Positions 34,331 through 46,626 of a stretch of 64,000 bases of DNA are shown here, one piece after another. The stretch comes from Cryptococcus deneoformans JEC21 (taxonomy: Eukaryota; Basidiomycota; Tremellomycetes; Tremellales; Cryptococcaceae). Location of the stretch: positions 110,441 to 174,440 of the forward strand of contig NC_006683.1 in the NCBI RefSeq assembly GCF_000091045.1. Reading direction: 5' to 3'. The notes under the pieces were generated by a model. That model was not told the origin of the DNA and searched no databases. It saw only the letters and a program-made list of their open reading frames with translations. The number at the start of each line of letters is the position of its first letter. Position 1 is the stretch's first letter. The position numbers and the translations under genes were made by a program.

Positions 34331-36102
34331 ATGCGCTCTTCCATCGTCTATTTCTCTATCCTCGCCTCTCTTGTGGCCTCTGCTAGTGCCCTCGAGATTG
34401 CTCCTGCTCGACGAGGTGTTGCTATCCTCTCTCGACGCAACGATGGTAAGCATTTGCTGCTTGATATCGGTTGTACAGCTTGGGAACTAAACATTACTAT
34501 TCGGCTTCACTTTTGCAAACTCTGTGATCGCATCGAAACAGTCGATCAGGTCGGCGTTGACAGGCGCTCTGGTGTCGATGTCGACAAAGTCGGCGTTGAC
34601 AGGCGTTCCGGTGTTGACAAAGTCGATGTTGACAGGCGCTCTGGCGTTGATGTCGACAAAGTCGGCGTTGACAGGCGTTCCGGTGTTGACAAAGTCGGCG
34701 TTGACAAGCGCTCTGGCGTCGATGTTGACAAAGTCGATGTTGACAGGCGTTCCGGTAAGCATTTTGCCATTTGATCTCTGTAGTACAGATTGAAACTGAC
34801 ATTATTCGATGTCACTTTCAGGCGTCGATGTTGACAAAGTCGGCGTTGACAGGCGTTCCGGTGTTGATGTCGACAAAGTCGGCGTTGACAAGCGCTCTGG
34901 CGTCGATGTTGACAAAGTCGATGTTGACAGGCGCTCGGGTGTCGATGTTGACAAAGTCGATGTTGACAGGCGCTCTGGCGTCGATGTCGACAAAGTCGGC
35001 GTTGACAGGCGTTCCGGTGTTGACAAAGTCGGTGTTGACAGGCGCTCTGGCGTCGATGTTGACAAAGTCTTTGACAGGCGTTCCGGTAAGCCTTTTGCCA
35101 TTTGATCTCTGTAGTACAGATTGAAACTGACATTATTCGATGTCACTTTCAGGCGTCGATGTTGACAAAGTCGGCGTTGACAAGCGCTCTGGCGTCGATG
35201 TTGACAAAGTCTTTGACAGGCGTTCCGGTAAGCATTTTGCCATTTGATCTCTGTAGTACAGATTGAAACTGACATTATTCGATGTCACTTTCAGGTGTCG
35301 ATGTTGACAAAGTCTTTGACAGGCGTTCCGGTAAGCATTTTGCCATTTGATCTCTGTAGTACAGATTGAAACTGACATTATTCGATGTCACTTTCAGGCG
35401 TCGATGTTGACAAAGTCGGCGTTGACAGGCGCTCTGGCGTCGATGTTGACAAGGTCGGCGTTGACAAGCGTTCCGGCGTCGATGTCGATCAGGTCGGTGT
35501 TGACAGGCGCTCTGGCGTTGATGTCGACAAAGTCGGCGTTGACAGGCGTTCCGGTGTTGATGTCGACAAGGTCGGCGTAGACAGGCGCTCCGGTGTTGAT
35601 GTCGACAAGGTCGGCGTTGACAGGCGCTCGGGTGTTGATGTCGACAAAGTCGGCGTTGACAGGCGTTCCGGTGTTGATGTCGACAAGGTCGGCGTAGACA
35701 GGCGCTCCGGTAAGCATTTTGCCATTTGATCTCTGTAGTACAGATTGAAACTGACATTATTCGATGTCACTGTTTAAACTCCTTAAACTCCTGCGATCAG
35801 TCGATGATACTACCTATACTTCTATGGCTACCCTCGAATCCGCGTTCACCAATCCCACTCCTTACCTGCCAACTAGCCCTCTGACTATGTCTGCGGCTGC
35901 CCTCGAATCCGCGCCAACTGGCCCTCTGACTATTTCTGCGGCTACCCTCGAATCCGCGGTAACTGGCCCTATGACTATTTCTGCGGCTACCCTCGAATCC
36001 GCGATCACCGAACCCTTTCCCTTTCCTTTCATGCCAACCAACCCTCTGACTGTTTCGTTCACCAATCCCACTCCCTCCCCGACCAACCCTCTGACTGCGT
36101 AA
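34331..36102 (+). CDS. Secreted repeat protein, candidate Kex2-processed peptide precursor (KEP-like)
   Basis: Seven exons join in frame (34331-34445, 34542-34754, 34822-35085, 35153-35227, 35295-35330, 35398-35709, 35801-36102) to give 438 residues. Residues 1-20 (MRSSIVYFSILASLVASASA) form a clear signal peptide. Next come dibasic sites in LEIAPARRGVAILSRR and 24 repeats of a 13-mer (VDVDKVGVDRRSG), or 11-12-mer variants, each carrying RR or KR. The C-terminal 100 residues hold degenerate Thr/Pro-rich repeats (ATLESAVTGPMTISA). There is no GPI signal or membrane segment. The pattern fits Kex2-processed repeat precursors, which would release Ser-Gly-Val-Asp peptides. It could instead be a structural wall protein. 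The repeat contains no Cys or Tyr, so a cyclic-peptide (dikaritin) type product is less likely. I know no named orthologue. Confidence 0.8.
34542..35709 (+). repeat. Exonic 33-39 bp repeat array interleaved with four near-identical 67-nt introns
   Basis: Twenty-four coding units occur in five exons (6, 7, 2, 1 and 8 units). The 13-residue unit is 39 bp. Shorter 33- and 36-bp variants lack VD or have KVFDRR. Introns at 34755-34821, 35086-35152, 35228-35294 and 35331-35397 are all 67 nt and essentially identical (one A/C difference near the donor of the second). The intron at 35710-35800 shares the first 60 or so bases and then differs. All are phase 1, and every repeat exon is a multiple of three. 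Confidence 0.92.
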
Positions 36103-36138
36103 CTGAGTGGTCTACCCTCAGCCCAAGCCCCGCGTGGA

Positions 36139-36172
36139 AACTTCTACTAGGCAGAATTAACTGGTAGAAGTT
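36139..36172 (+). terminator. Hairpin downstream of the repeat gene
   Basis: AACTTCTAC (36139-36147) and GTAGAAGTT (36164-36172) are perfect 9-bp inverted repeats with a 16-nt loop, about 40 bp after the stop. It may be a 3' UTR element. A role in termination is only a guess. Confidence 0.35.
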
Positions 36173-36339
36173 ACAGAAGGGCCTTTTTTGTCGCTTGCTG
36201 GAATTGTCCGTAATATTCGTTGTGTAATAATGAATGTCGAATGAATACTATGTAAACGTAGTAATCGGCGAGTACAGACTGGTTTTTAAGTGGCCTCAGG
36301 TTTTGTATGCAATTTCGAACAGGTTAGACACGATGATTC

Positions 36340-36665
36340 TTACCAGATTCGGCTTCCGTTGGGGAGACCAACACTTTCCATCTCCATGCCGTACACTGTC
36401 GCCTTGGTCGCTGATCGATAAACCCGTAGTTCCCGGCTGCCCTCCCAGTCCGACGCGACCGTCGGGATCACTGTTGAATGCGCTTTAGGAAAATTAAATG
36501 AGTGCTTTTTGGGGTTGGGAGTTTGGTGGCGAGTGTGAGGGCGACTGTAAACGGGATTGCAATTGCGATTGCGAACGGAGTACGGCGGAAAAAGATGGAT
36601 TGCCACTGCAAAGTCCGGAGGCTGACCAGCTGAGATGTCTGAGGTTGGGGGTGCAATAATGCACC
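36340..36665 (-). pseudogene. Decayed duplicate of the TVP38 3' end
   Basis: Read on the minus strand, this segment aligns along its length with 28871-29195, the last coding part of the TVP38 gene. Shared features include the RSATKATVY motif, the counterpart of PPYSHSQSQ (PPYSVRNRN), the AHST word and the long glutamine/serine (C/T-A-rich) stretch, but with many substitutions and frame-breaking indels. Only the tail is present, with no membrane domain and no start. It lies about 7.5 kb from the parent in the same orientation, with the repeat gene in between. Confidence 0.75.
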
Positions 36666-37690
36666 TACTACTGAATGAGTGACAGTAAAGTGGCGAGCGG
36701 TCTCCGCCGAAGACCCAGCAGGCCGAGGATCTGACAGAAAACGAGAGTTAAGCTAATACGAGGTGCTTACATTGAGACCAGTTAGACAGATATTGTTGGA
36801 GCTCATATTTTTGATAAGACGAGACTCGCGTTAGGGTCTGTGAAAGCTGGTATAACCAGTGTCCGACACATTGTTGGGCTTGCAGAAGGATTCCATGGGG
36901 TGGCAGACCTTGAACTGCAGTCGAATGGTATCTGCATGAACGAGGTGAAGGATACTGATGGGCACGAGACTGAGGTTGGGGGGAAGAGATGAGTTCGCCC
37001 GAGTGAAGAGGATACTTGACCTTACTAAGGGAACAATTCTTTTAGTGGAAAGCACATTTTGCACGGGAAAACAGGTGGATGGCCAACAAACGTACTGCCC
37101 TAATATTTTTTCTTTCCAGATATTTGTTTTGCTTATTCCACACCGCGACCGATAAATCGCCTAGGCGGACTTGCCTCCCATGTGATCCTAGTCAATTCGA
37201 AAGATTGGAGACTGAAGACTTAAAAGATTAACGCTTTTATTGAGGTAAGATCTTTCCGTACAAACACGCCCATCAGAAGTAAAGGTAAGTGAATGAGCAA
37301 TGAGCATGTGACTGATGGTCTAGTTGGCGGCAATAGTGTCATATAAGTTTCCGAGGGAGAGAAAGGGAGAAGGGTGTCTTGAAATACAAACAGCAGAGGA
37401 ACAAACAAACAGTGCGTTATTCTGCGCAAAATTGTATGTTTAATGATATAATCAGATATCATTATCCCACCCCCGTCCAGCCATGCATCCCATCATGCAG
37501 AGAGTGATCGCGGTCTGGTTCAGTTTGGCAGGAGATCATACGGACAAGAATGAAGGACAAGACAGATAATCGACCAAAGAAGCAAAAGTACCGCAGAAGC
37601 AGAAAAATAGGGTACGAACAGGAAACATGCATTCCCTTTCAAAATATCTTCTTTTCATTCTTATAGCTGTATTCTATCCCATCTGACCGT
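36666..37690. other. Gene-poor region between the pseudogene and PGM
   Basis: About 1 kb. The right end is the 3' UTR of phosphoglucomutase. Short frames (36831-37064, 37220-37462) are not convincing. Confidence 0.4.
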
Positions 37691-39725
<2,035 letters not shown>

Positions 39726-40043
39726 GGTGGTATATGGGTATTCTGTGGAAGAAGGAAGGAAGAAGGAGGAAGGAAAGAGGATATGGTGGTGTATGGGAGG
39801 TGAGTGGACACCAGCCGCGGCCCGTGCGCACAACACCGAGATACCAGCCAGCCGCATACGTCAGGAGCTGCAGCCCCACACCCCACACCAATTCCCGAGA
39901 GTGGCACACGTGGTCGCCACGCGACAGAAAGGCGGCACCCACCGTCGTGCCTTGCATATCAACATCTCGCCTCAAAATTAGTCCACCTTTTTTCGGATCG
40001 ACTACTCTTTTTTTCGAGCATAGGTCGAGCCTCATCGAGCGAT

Positions 40044-42563
40044 ATGCCCGAAATCACCGCTTTCCCCCAGCCAAAATCAGATCTCAACGTCCTCCTCCTC
40101 GGAGCGGGCGGAAGGGAGCACGCCCTCGCGTTCAAGCTCGCCCAGTCTTCCAGGGTCGCTCGTATTGTCGTTTGCCCAGGTAACGGCGGTACTGCTCTTA
40201 TGGGCGGGAAGGTCTCTAATCTCGCATTGCCTTGGGGTGCTCCCCCGGCCTTCGGGTCCATTTTAGAGTGGGCTAAGAAAGAGAACATTGACCTCGTCGT
40301 TCCCGGTCCCGAGCAACCTCTTGTCGATGGTGTCGAGGGTGCGTTCAAGAAGGCTGGTATTCCCGTCTTTGGCCCCTCACCCGCTGCTGCTATGCTCGAG
40401 GGCAGCAAGTCTCTCAGCAAGGAGTTCATGGCCCGACACAACATCCCCACTGCCGCCTTCCGATCGTTCACCTCCACCCAATACGAAGATGCCGTCGCCT
40501 ACATCAAGTCCAAGCCCTTCACCTCTGGTCGAAGTGTCATCAAAGCGTCTGGTCTTGCCGCCGGTAAGGGTGTGCTCATCCCCGAAACCGACGAAGAGGC
40601 TCTTGCTGCTTTGAAGAGCGTCATGGTCGACAAGGAGTTTGGAGATGCCGGCGACGAGGTTGTCGTTGAGGAGTACCTCTCCGGCCCTGAGATTTCTGTT
40701 CTCGCTTTCAGCGATGGTTACACTATCGTGCCGATGCCTGCTGCTCAGGACCACAAGCGTATCGGCGAGGGTGACACTGGCCTTAACACTGGTGGTATGG
40801 GCGCTTACGCTCCTGCCCCGATCGCTACCAAGGAGATCATGGAGAGGTGTGTCAAGGATGTGCTCGAGCCCACGATCAAGGGAATGAGGGAAGATGGTTA
40901 TCCATTTGTTGGCATGTTGTTCACCGGCTTTATGATCACTGCCGATGGACCTAGGGTTTTGGAGTACAACGTCAGGTTCGGTGACCCAGAGACTCAGGCT
41001 TTGATGCTATTACTTGACGAGCAGACTGATTTGGCCGAGGTGTTGCTTGTGAGTTTCTCTCTTTCAGTTTTCATTTGACCTCGCCATGTCTGATGGCAAA
41101 TTTCTAGGCCTGTGTTGAGCGCCGTCTTGACTCTGTCAAGCTCGGCTACAAGCAAGGCTACGCTGTCTCTGTCGTCCTTGCTTCCGAGGGCTACCCCGGC
41201 TCTTACCCCAAAGGCCTCCCTATGACCCTTAACCCTACACCTGAAGGTACGTCCATGGTCATCTCATCCTTGCATCAACTAACAATGTAAAAAAACAGGT
41301 GTTGAGGTCTTCCACGCCGGAACTAAGCGCTCCGACAACGTCACGGTCACCGACGGCGGCCGTGTCCTCGCCGTCTGCGCTTCGGCCCCTACCCTCCGCG
41401 CCGCCGTCGACCTCGCCTACTCTGGCATCTCTCAAATCTCCTTCCAAGGCCAAACCTTCCGTCGAGACATTGCTTACCGTGCTCTCTCCTCCGAACCCCC
41501 CGCCGAGCCCAAGGGCCTCACTTACGCCGCTGCCGGCGTTTCCGTCGATGCCGGTAACGATCTCGTCGAGGCTATCAAGCCCGTCGTCAAGGCCACTCGA
41601 CGACCTGGTGCCGACTCTGACATTGGCGGGTTCGGCGGTGCGTTCGACCTTGCCAAAGCCGGCTACAAGGACCCGATCCTCGTTTCTGGGACTGACGGTG
41701 TCGGAACCAAGCTCCGTGTCGCTCTTGACCATGGGAAACACAGCACCGTCGGTATCGACCTCGTTGCGATGAGCGTCAACGACCTCATCGTTCAAGGTGC
41801 CGAGCCTCTCTACTTCCTCGACTATTATGCGTGTTCCAAGCTCGACGTGCCTGTGGCCTCGGATGTGATCACCGGTATTGCCGAGGGATGTCTCCAAGCT
41901 GGATGCGCATTGATCGGCGGTGAGACGGCAGAAATGCCGGGCATGTACCACGGGGACGACTATGATCTTGCCGGTTTTGCTGTGGGTGTGGTTGAACGAG
42001 CACAAATCCTCCCCACGCCCGATATCGCCTCTGGCGACGTCCTCCTCGCTCTCTCTTCCTCTGGCCCCCACTCCAACGGTTTCTCCCTTATCCGCAAAAT
42101 CGTTTCCCTCTCCAACCTCGCTTTGCATGATACCGCCCCATGGGACAAGAACACTTCCGTTGGCGATGCGCTCTTAACCCCTACCAAGGTGTACATCAAG
42201 CCCCTCTTACCCGGTATCAAGTCTAGCTTGTACAAGGGCATGTCCCACATTACCGGCGGTGGTTTCACAGAGAACATCCCCCGTATCTTCTCCTCTGCGT
42301 CAAACTTGGGTGTCAAGCTTGATTTGACGTCTTACAGCCTTCCGGCGATTTGGAAGTGGCTCATGCGGGCTGGGAACGTCGAGGCCAAGGAGATGGTTAG
42401 GACGTTCAACTGTGGTGTGGGGATGATCATCATCGTCGCCAAGGACAAGGTTGACGCGGCGTTGAACAGTTTGAAGGAGAATGGGGAGGAGGCTTGGGTT
42501 ATTGGTGAAGTTCAGGAGAAGAAGGGTGTCGAGTACATTGGTTTGGACCAATTTGGCCTTTAG
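40044..42563 (+). CDS. ADE5,7: Bifunctional GAR synthetase / AIR synthetase
   Basis: Exons 40044-41048, 41108-41246 and 41299-42563 give 802 residues, as expected for the fungal bifunctional enzyme. The N-terminal half is PurD-like: NVLLLGAGGREHALA, VVPGPEQPLVDG, ASGLAAGKGV, LNTGGMGAYAPAP and EYNVRFGDPETQ (ATP-grasp, phosphoribosylamine plus glycine to GAR). The C-terminal half is PurM-like: TYAAAGVSVDAGNDLVE, GGFGGAF, SGTDGVGTKLR, GIDLVAMSVNDL, LIGGETAEMPGMY, SSGPHSNGFSLIRK and HITGGGFTENIPR (FGAM to AIR). Together they catalyse steps 2 and 5 of cytosolic de novo purine synthesis. The ATG at 40044 is followed by MPEITAFPQPKSDLN. An open frame continues upstream of the ATG but lacks an ATG in good context. 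Confidence 0.97.
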
Positions 42564-42894
42564 AAGTGAGGAGTCTATAGTTTAGGGCTTTTGTGCGTTT
42601 TAGAAAAACAAAATTATGAGTAGAGTTGTGTTCCATGCAAGATCTAGTTGTCTCTGATAGATTTACGTTTGCGGCTCAAAAGTGAGTCTGAGAGTTGCGA
42701 AAGTAAAAAGTACGAAAGATTGTCATATCTTCACGAACTCCGGAGTCCGTCCAAGCGAAAGACGTTATTGACGCGACGGAATCAATTTCTTCCAATACTC
42801 TTGCGTCGAAGAACGAACCTCTCGCATATCCCCTTTCCACTTTCCGTCTCAACCCCATTCAACCTGTTTTTTTGAGCCAACTTTATTCTTCACC

Positions 42895-43853
42895 ATGTCC
42901 CAAGCCCATCGACCCACATGGAACCCCGCCCAAGGCCGGGAAACCAAAGCCGGTTCTCAACAAATCTCCAAGCTGTCCCTCGCAGCGCATACCAAACTTA
43001 AGTTCCGTCAACCGGGGCAGACAAACACTTCAGATGTCGCGAGAAGAGATTTGAAAGCGGAGCTCTTAGCAGCGGAGAGGGCGTCACTGGAGAAGAAGAG
43101 GAAGGCGGAGGGGTTGCCGCCTTTGGCGCCGTTGGGGTCCCAGCAGGATGGGCAGCTGAGGATAGAAGGAGCGAGGGACGGGGAGGAGGATGAGGCGGCA
43201 GCGAAGAGGAGGAAGATATTGGAAGAAGCTGCGGAGATGGATAAGGACGATGAAAGTGAGAGTGACGAGGGGGAAGAGGAGGGTAAGGGGAAAGGAAAGG
43301 CAGTGGATGATGAGGATGAAGACGATGATGATGATGAGTGAGTTTTCATCGCTCTTCTGTAGTGAAGCATTGCGCAGTGGTCATGGTCTGACTTTTTTGA
43401 GCAGTAGTGACGATGATTCGGACGATGAGGACGATACAGCAGCATTAATGGCAGAACTTGCAAAGATCAAGCAAGAACGAGCCGAAGAAAAAGCCCGCCT
43501 CGTGCGTCCCATTCCCTTACCCCTATCCTATTTTTCCGGAAACTGACCTTGTGCCATTTGTTGTTTTGTAGGACGCTGAAGCAGCTTCCAGCGAAGCCAT
43601 ATCCCGTGAAGCTGAGATCGCTACAGGCAACCCTCTGATGAACCTCCAAGCCGCTCTCGGCACTGCGTCCGATACCCCTCGGTCGACTACATCGTCTGCA
43701 TCGACATTTGCGGTCAAGAGGAGATGGGACGATGACTTGATTTTCAAGAACCAGGCTGTTGGGATTGACGATAAGCCCAAGAGGGGAGAGTTCGTCAATG
43801 ACTTGCTGAGAAGCGAGTTCCACAAGAAGTTTATGAACAGGTTCATCAAGTAG
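42895..43853 (+). CDS. CWC15: Spliceosome component Cwc15/Cwf15
   Basis: Exons 42895-43337, 43405-43501 and 43572-43853 encode 273 residues. The conserved N-terminus is [16 protein letters not shown] followed by [17 protein letters not shown]. The middle is highly acidic with long Asp/Glu runs. The C-terminus has the family signature [21 protein letters not shown] and [18 protein letters not shown]. Cwc15 belongs to the NineTeen-related complex in the active spliceosome and contacts the snRNA core in the nucleus. The first intron interrupts the acidic run. The gene follows ADE5,7 by about 330 bp on the same strand. Confidence 0.96.
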
Positions 43854-44146
43854 TGGAAGAGAGGCCTCAGTGTACTACATATGGATATTGTCATGCATTA
43901 CACATTTATGAAATCGTGCCTAGTCGTTTTCTACGACGCATGCATACTACATATGATAGCCATGGACACCCGATTCTGGCAAAACTGTGCAGGGAAAGTG
44001 ACCCGAATCCTGCCTCCACCGATAGCGACCTTCGTTGTTGGAAATTGAGTGTTCGTTTTCCAATAACCCTTCCCTTCCCAACATCCATCTCCCCATCCCT
44101 TTTTCTCATTCCTCTTTCAACAACCTCAAAACAGAACACATTCACG

Positions 44147-44941
44147 ATGCTCTCTGCTCTCCGCCCCATCGCCCGACCCCTCGCCGGCTCTCTCAGGACT
44201 CGCATTGCGCCCAGGCCCTCTGCGCTCAAGTTCTCTGCCCTCAGGTTCGTCTCTACCAGTGCGTATCGCCCTCCATCTCATTGGTCCGAGTCACCCCTCG
44301 TTATTGAGCTAACATTTTCCTCTCCTTACCACTCATTTCACCTAACCGCTGTGCCGATGCGTACATTGCAATCGCCTATTGCTCTACTTTCACAGCCAAG
44401 TACACTACTGACCACGAATGGGTCACTTTTGAGTCTGAGACCAACGTCGGTGTCGTTGGTATCACCGAGTACGCCCAGAAGGCTTTAGGAGATGTCGTCT
44501 TTGTCGAGTTGCCCGGTGAAGGTACCGAGGTCGCCCAGGGTGGTATGTCTTGCCATTTGCTTAGCTGTTCCTTTCGCTTCGTCATGTCGTCGCGCGAATG
44601 CTTGGCAGATATACACAGGGTACTAGATGCTGATACACAGTTGTATAGATTCCATTGGTGCTGTCGAGTCTGTCAAGGCTGCCTCTGACATCTATGCCCC
44701 TATCTCTGGTGTCGTCGAGTCTATCAACGAGACCCTTGCCGACCAACCTAGCTTGTTGAACAAGTCTCCCGAGAAAGACGGTACGTCATACCCTTATACC
44801 CTTGATCGTTTTGACATGTAATGCTAACATGGCTATCGTCGATTAACAGGCTGGCTTTGCAAGGTCAAGCTCTCCGACCCCGCCGAGTTTGATGACCTCT
44901 TGTCTGCTGACGCTTACAAAGCCCATTGCGAGGGTGCTTAA
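44147..44941 (+). CDS. GCV3: Glycine cleavage system H protein, mitochondrial
   Basis: Exons 44147-44258, 44396-44542, 44649-44780 and 44850-44941 give 160 residues. An Arg/Ser/Ala-rich presequence ([20 protein letters not shown]) is followed by [39 protein letters not shown] and the lipoylation site [17 protein letters not shown], in which the Lys carries lipoate. It then continues to [20 protein letters not shown] and [11 protein letters not shown]. The H protein shuttles the aminomethyl group between P and T proteins in the mitochondrial matrix during glycine breakdown. Confidence 0.97.
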
Positions 44942-46056
44942 AGTAACTCATCAAAAAAGGATCAACTTCAAATTAATTCATATTCATATATTTTTCTCTC
45001 AACAGATTCAGTAATTCTCATCGAATGTAGGGATGCAGGCATGCAAAGCGAAACGTTGTCCATAATGCACCCAAACTTATCATTGTCATTCACCTTTCCA
45101 GGAAATATATGAGGCTTACATGATCAAGGAACGTGAATGTGAGGACGGGTACGACACCAAGGAACAGTTAGCGGAGAACATTAATGGCAGGCTTTCCCAC
45201 TAATTCATATAAAACTCAGCTTTCGATGCCGGCATGACTGTCTTAAAAAGAGGCGATCTATTCTACGGGGTTAGCGTGGAAGGCAAGACTTTGAGTATAA
45301 AAGTTGAGGAGACTTGCTTGCTCCCCTCATCCTCGCCAACCACTACAAACACTCAACATCCAACTACTGCATAACCAATACAATTACAGCTCCCATCTAT
45401 ATCACATCGTGGCTCAACAAAACACCAACCCTTCAGAAGAACGCTCGGTCTCGAATGAGGTCGTATTATCACTCAGAAACTGAGACCTGTACGCATTTCC
45501 TTCTTCTCTGCCTTTCTTCATGATTTGGACATGCTGCTGACGTTGTTCTCCTCTTTTTTCCTCCTAGCCCCGCTCTTAATTCCCAATTCCCATGTCTTAC
45601 ATGTAGCCGAACCCCTCTCAACAGGATCAAAGTCAGAATCAGACCCAGACCCGAGACAATAGCCCCTGCTCACGAGAACCTGGACATCCATACCGTTCGT
45701 CATACCACAATTTCACCACTTTGATCTTCGCAAAGTGTTCCAACACAGAGAAATCGGAGTTCCAAAAGATTTATTTTTGTCTCAACGGTTTTCGTCACGC
45801 CAGAATCATCTTAAAACATTCGTCCTTTGGAGAATCGGGCATAGTAATCAGAAGCAAAATGGAAATTTGAAAGGAAGGGTTCATCTTCCGCCAAGGACCT
45901 TTGTACCATGTCGACTCCCGAAGGGAGCAGCGAAGGCGTACTGGTAAAAAATGGATGGTATAATAAAGCGCTTATTTCGTTGGCCCACGGTTAAGCAACG
46001 GATTCTCTTCCTATTTGAGTCGTCACTTTCAACTTTTCAAAAATAGGTTGCTCAAG
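44942..46056. other. Intergenic region with a promoter-like segment
   Basis: GCV3 3' UTR, then a TATAAAA at 45296-45302 followed by a CA-rich leader-like stretch. A very small spliced gene could lie here (see 45455-45662). The rest shows nothing. Confidence 0.4.
45455..45662 (+). CDS. Possible 42-residue small protein gene (low confidence)
   Basis: Downstream of TATAAAAG (45296) and a CAACC-rich leader, ATG 45455 opens MRSYYHSETET. A plausible intron (GTACGC at 45489 to CTCCTAG at 45567, with CTGAC branch) joins to PLLIPNSHVLHVAEPLSTGS and a TAG at 45660-45662. Promoter and splice signals look real, but the peptide has no motif and no CaaX box, so the transcript could equally be non-coding. 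Confidence 0.25.
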
Positions 46057-46626
46057 ATGACTTGCCAGCAGAATTCCAGTGACAATGGCACCTCCACGAA
46101 TTCCTTGCGTCAGCGCATGATGGATTACCTTATCAGGACAGAAAGAAGTATGTCTTGAGTTGATAATATTCCTCGCCAAAGTAGCTGATATCGCGGTTTA
46201 TTGATTCGCGACGCAGCCGGAGACATTCACATATATCCTGCTCAAGGCACCTTTGATGCCCAAGCTTATGAGGCCGAAGAGGAAGTCGATCAATACCTTA
46301 GCGACTCGTCACATCTGGGATCGGTATCAGCTCCATCATCAAGACTAAACCCACAACCTTCTACCATCCGGAGCGAGGTCCCTAGCCGAGTGATCTACGG
46401 TGATTTTGAGTCTGGGATGCAGTCAGCTTTTAGCTATCCTTCCGGTTGGCGAGATCGTGACTATACCCAGTACAATGTCTTAGTGCCTATCATGACGGGC
46501 CAAGGAATTGCATATCAAGCGGTTGAAGAGGAGTGTGATGCGTGCCGTAGCTATTTTTTCAGCCAAACTCGGCAGATGACTGACAACGCTTATCGAACTT
46601 CACGTCACTTACGAGATTCTCAGTGA
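46057..46626 (+). CDS. Small orphan protein (166 residues)
   Basis: Not recognised. Exon 46057-46147 (MTCQQNSSDNGTSTNSLRQR, MMDYLIRTER) splices over GTATGT...ACGCAG to 46217-46626, where TGDIHIYPAQGTFDAQAYEA begins. The protein is acidic and continues VIYGDFESGMQSAFSYPSGW, DRDYTQYNVLVPIMTGQGIA, and ends with a Cys pair (EECDACRSYFF) and a basic RTSRHLRDSQ. There is no signal peptide or membrane segment. The clean in-frame splice supports a real gene, but a longer 5' exon cannot be excluded. Confidence 0.5.

Noticed and set aside
34542..35709. Array looks superficially like a CRISPR or minisatellite
   Set aside because: Spacing is irregular, the units are coding and have no unique spacers, and the genome is eukaryotic.
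34487..35770. Long open frames on the minus strand across the repeat array
   Set aside because: They arise because the repeat unit lacks stops in several frames. They have no signal peptide, read through the introns, and do not keep a consistent protein, whereas the plus frame has a signal peptide and phase-consistent splicing.
39804..40043. N-terminal extension of ADE5,7 in the open frame
   Set aside because: The upstream frame has no ATG in good context and is not conserved. The ATG at 40044 begins just before the conserved NVLLLGAGGREHA motif.
41259..42128. 289-codon antisense frame within ADE5,7
   Set aside because: Shadow of the strongly biased AIR-synthetase coding sequence.
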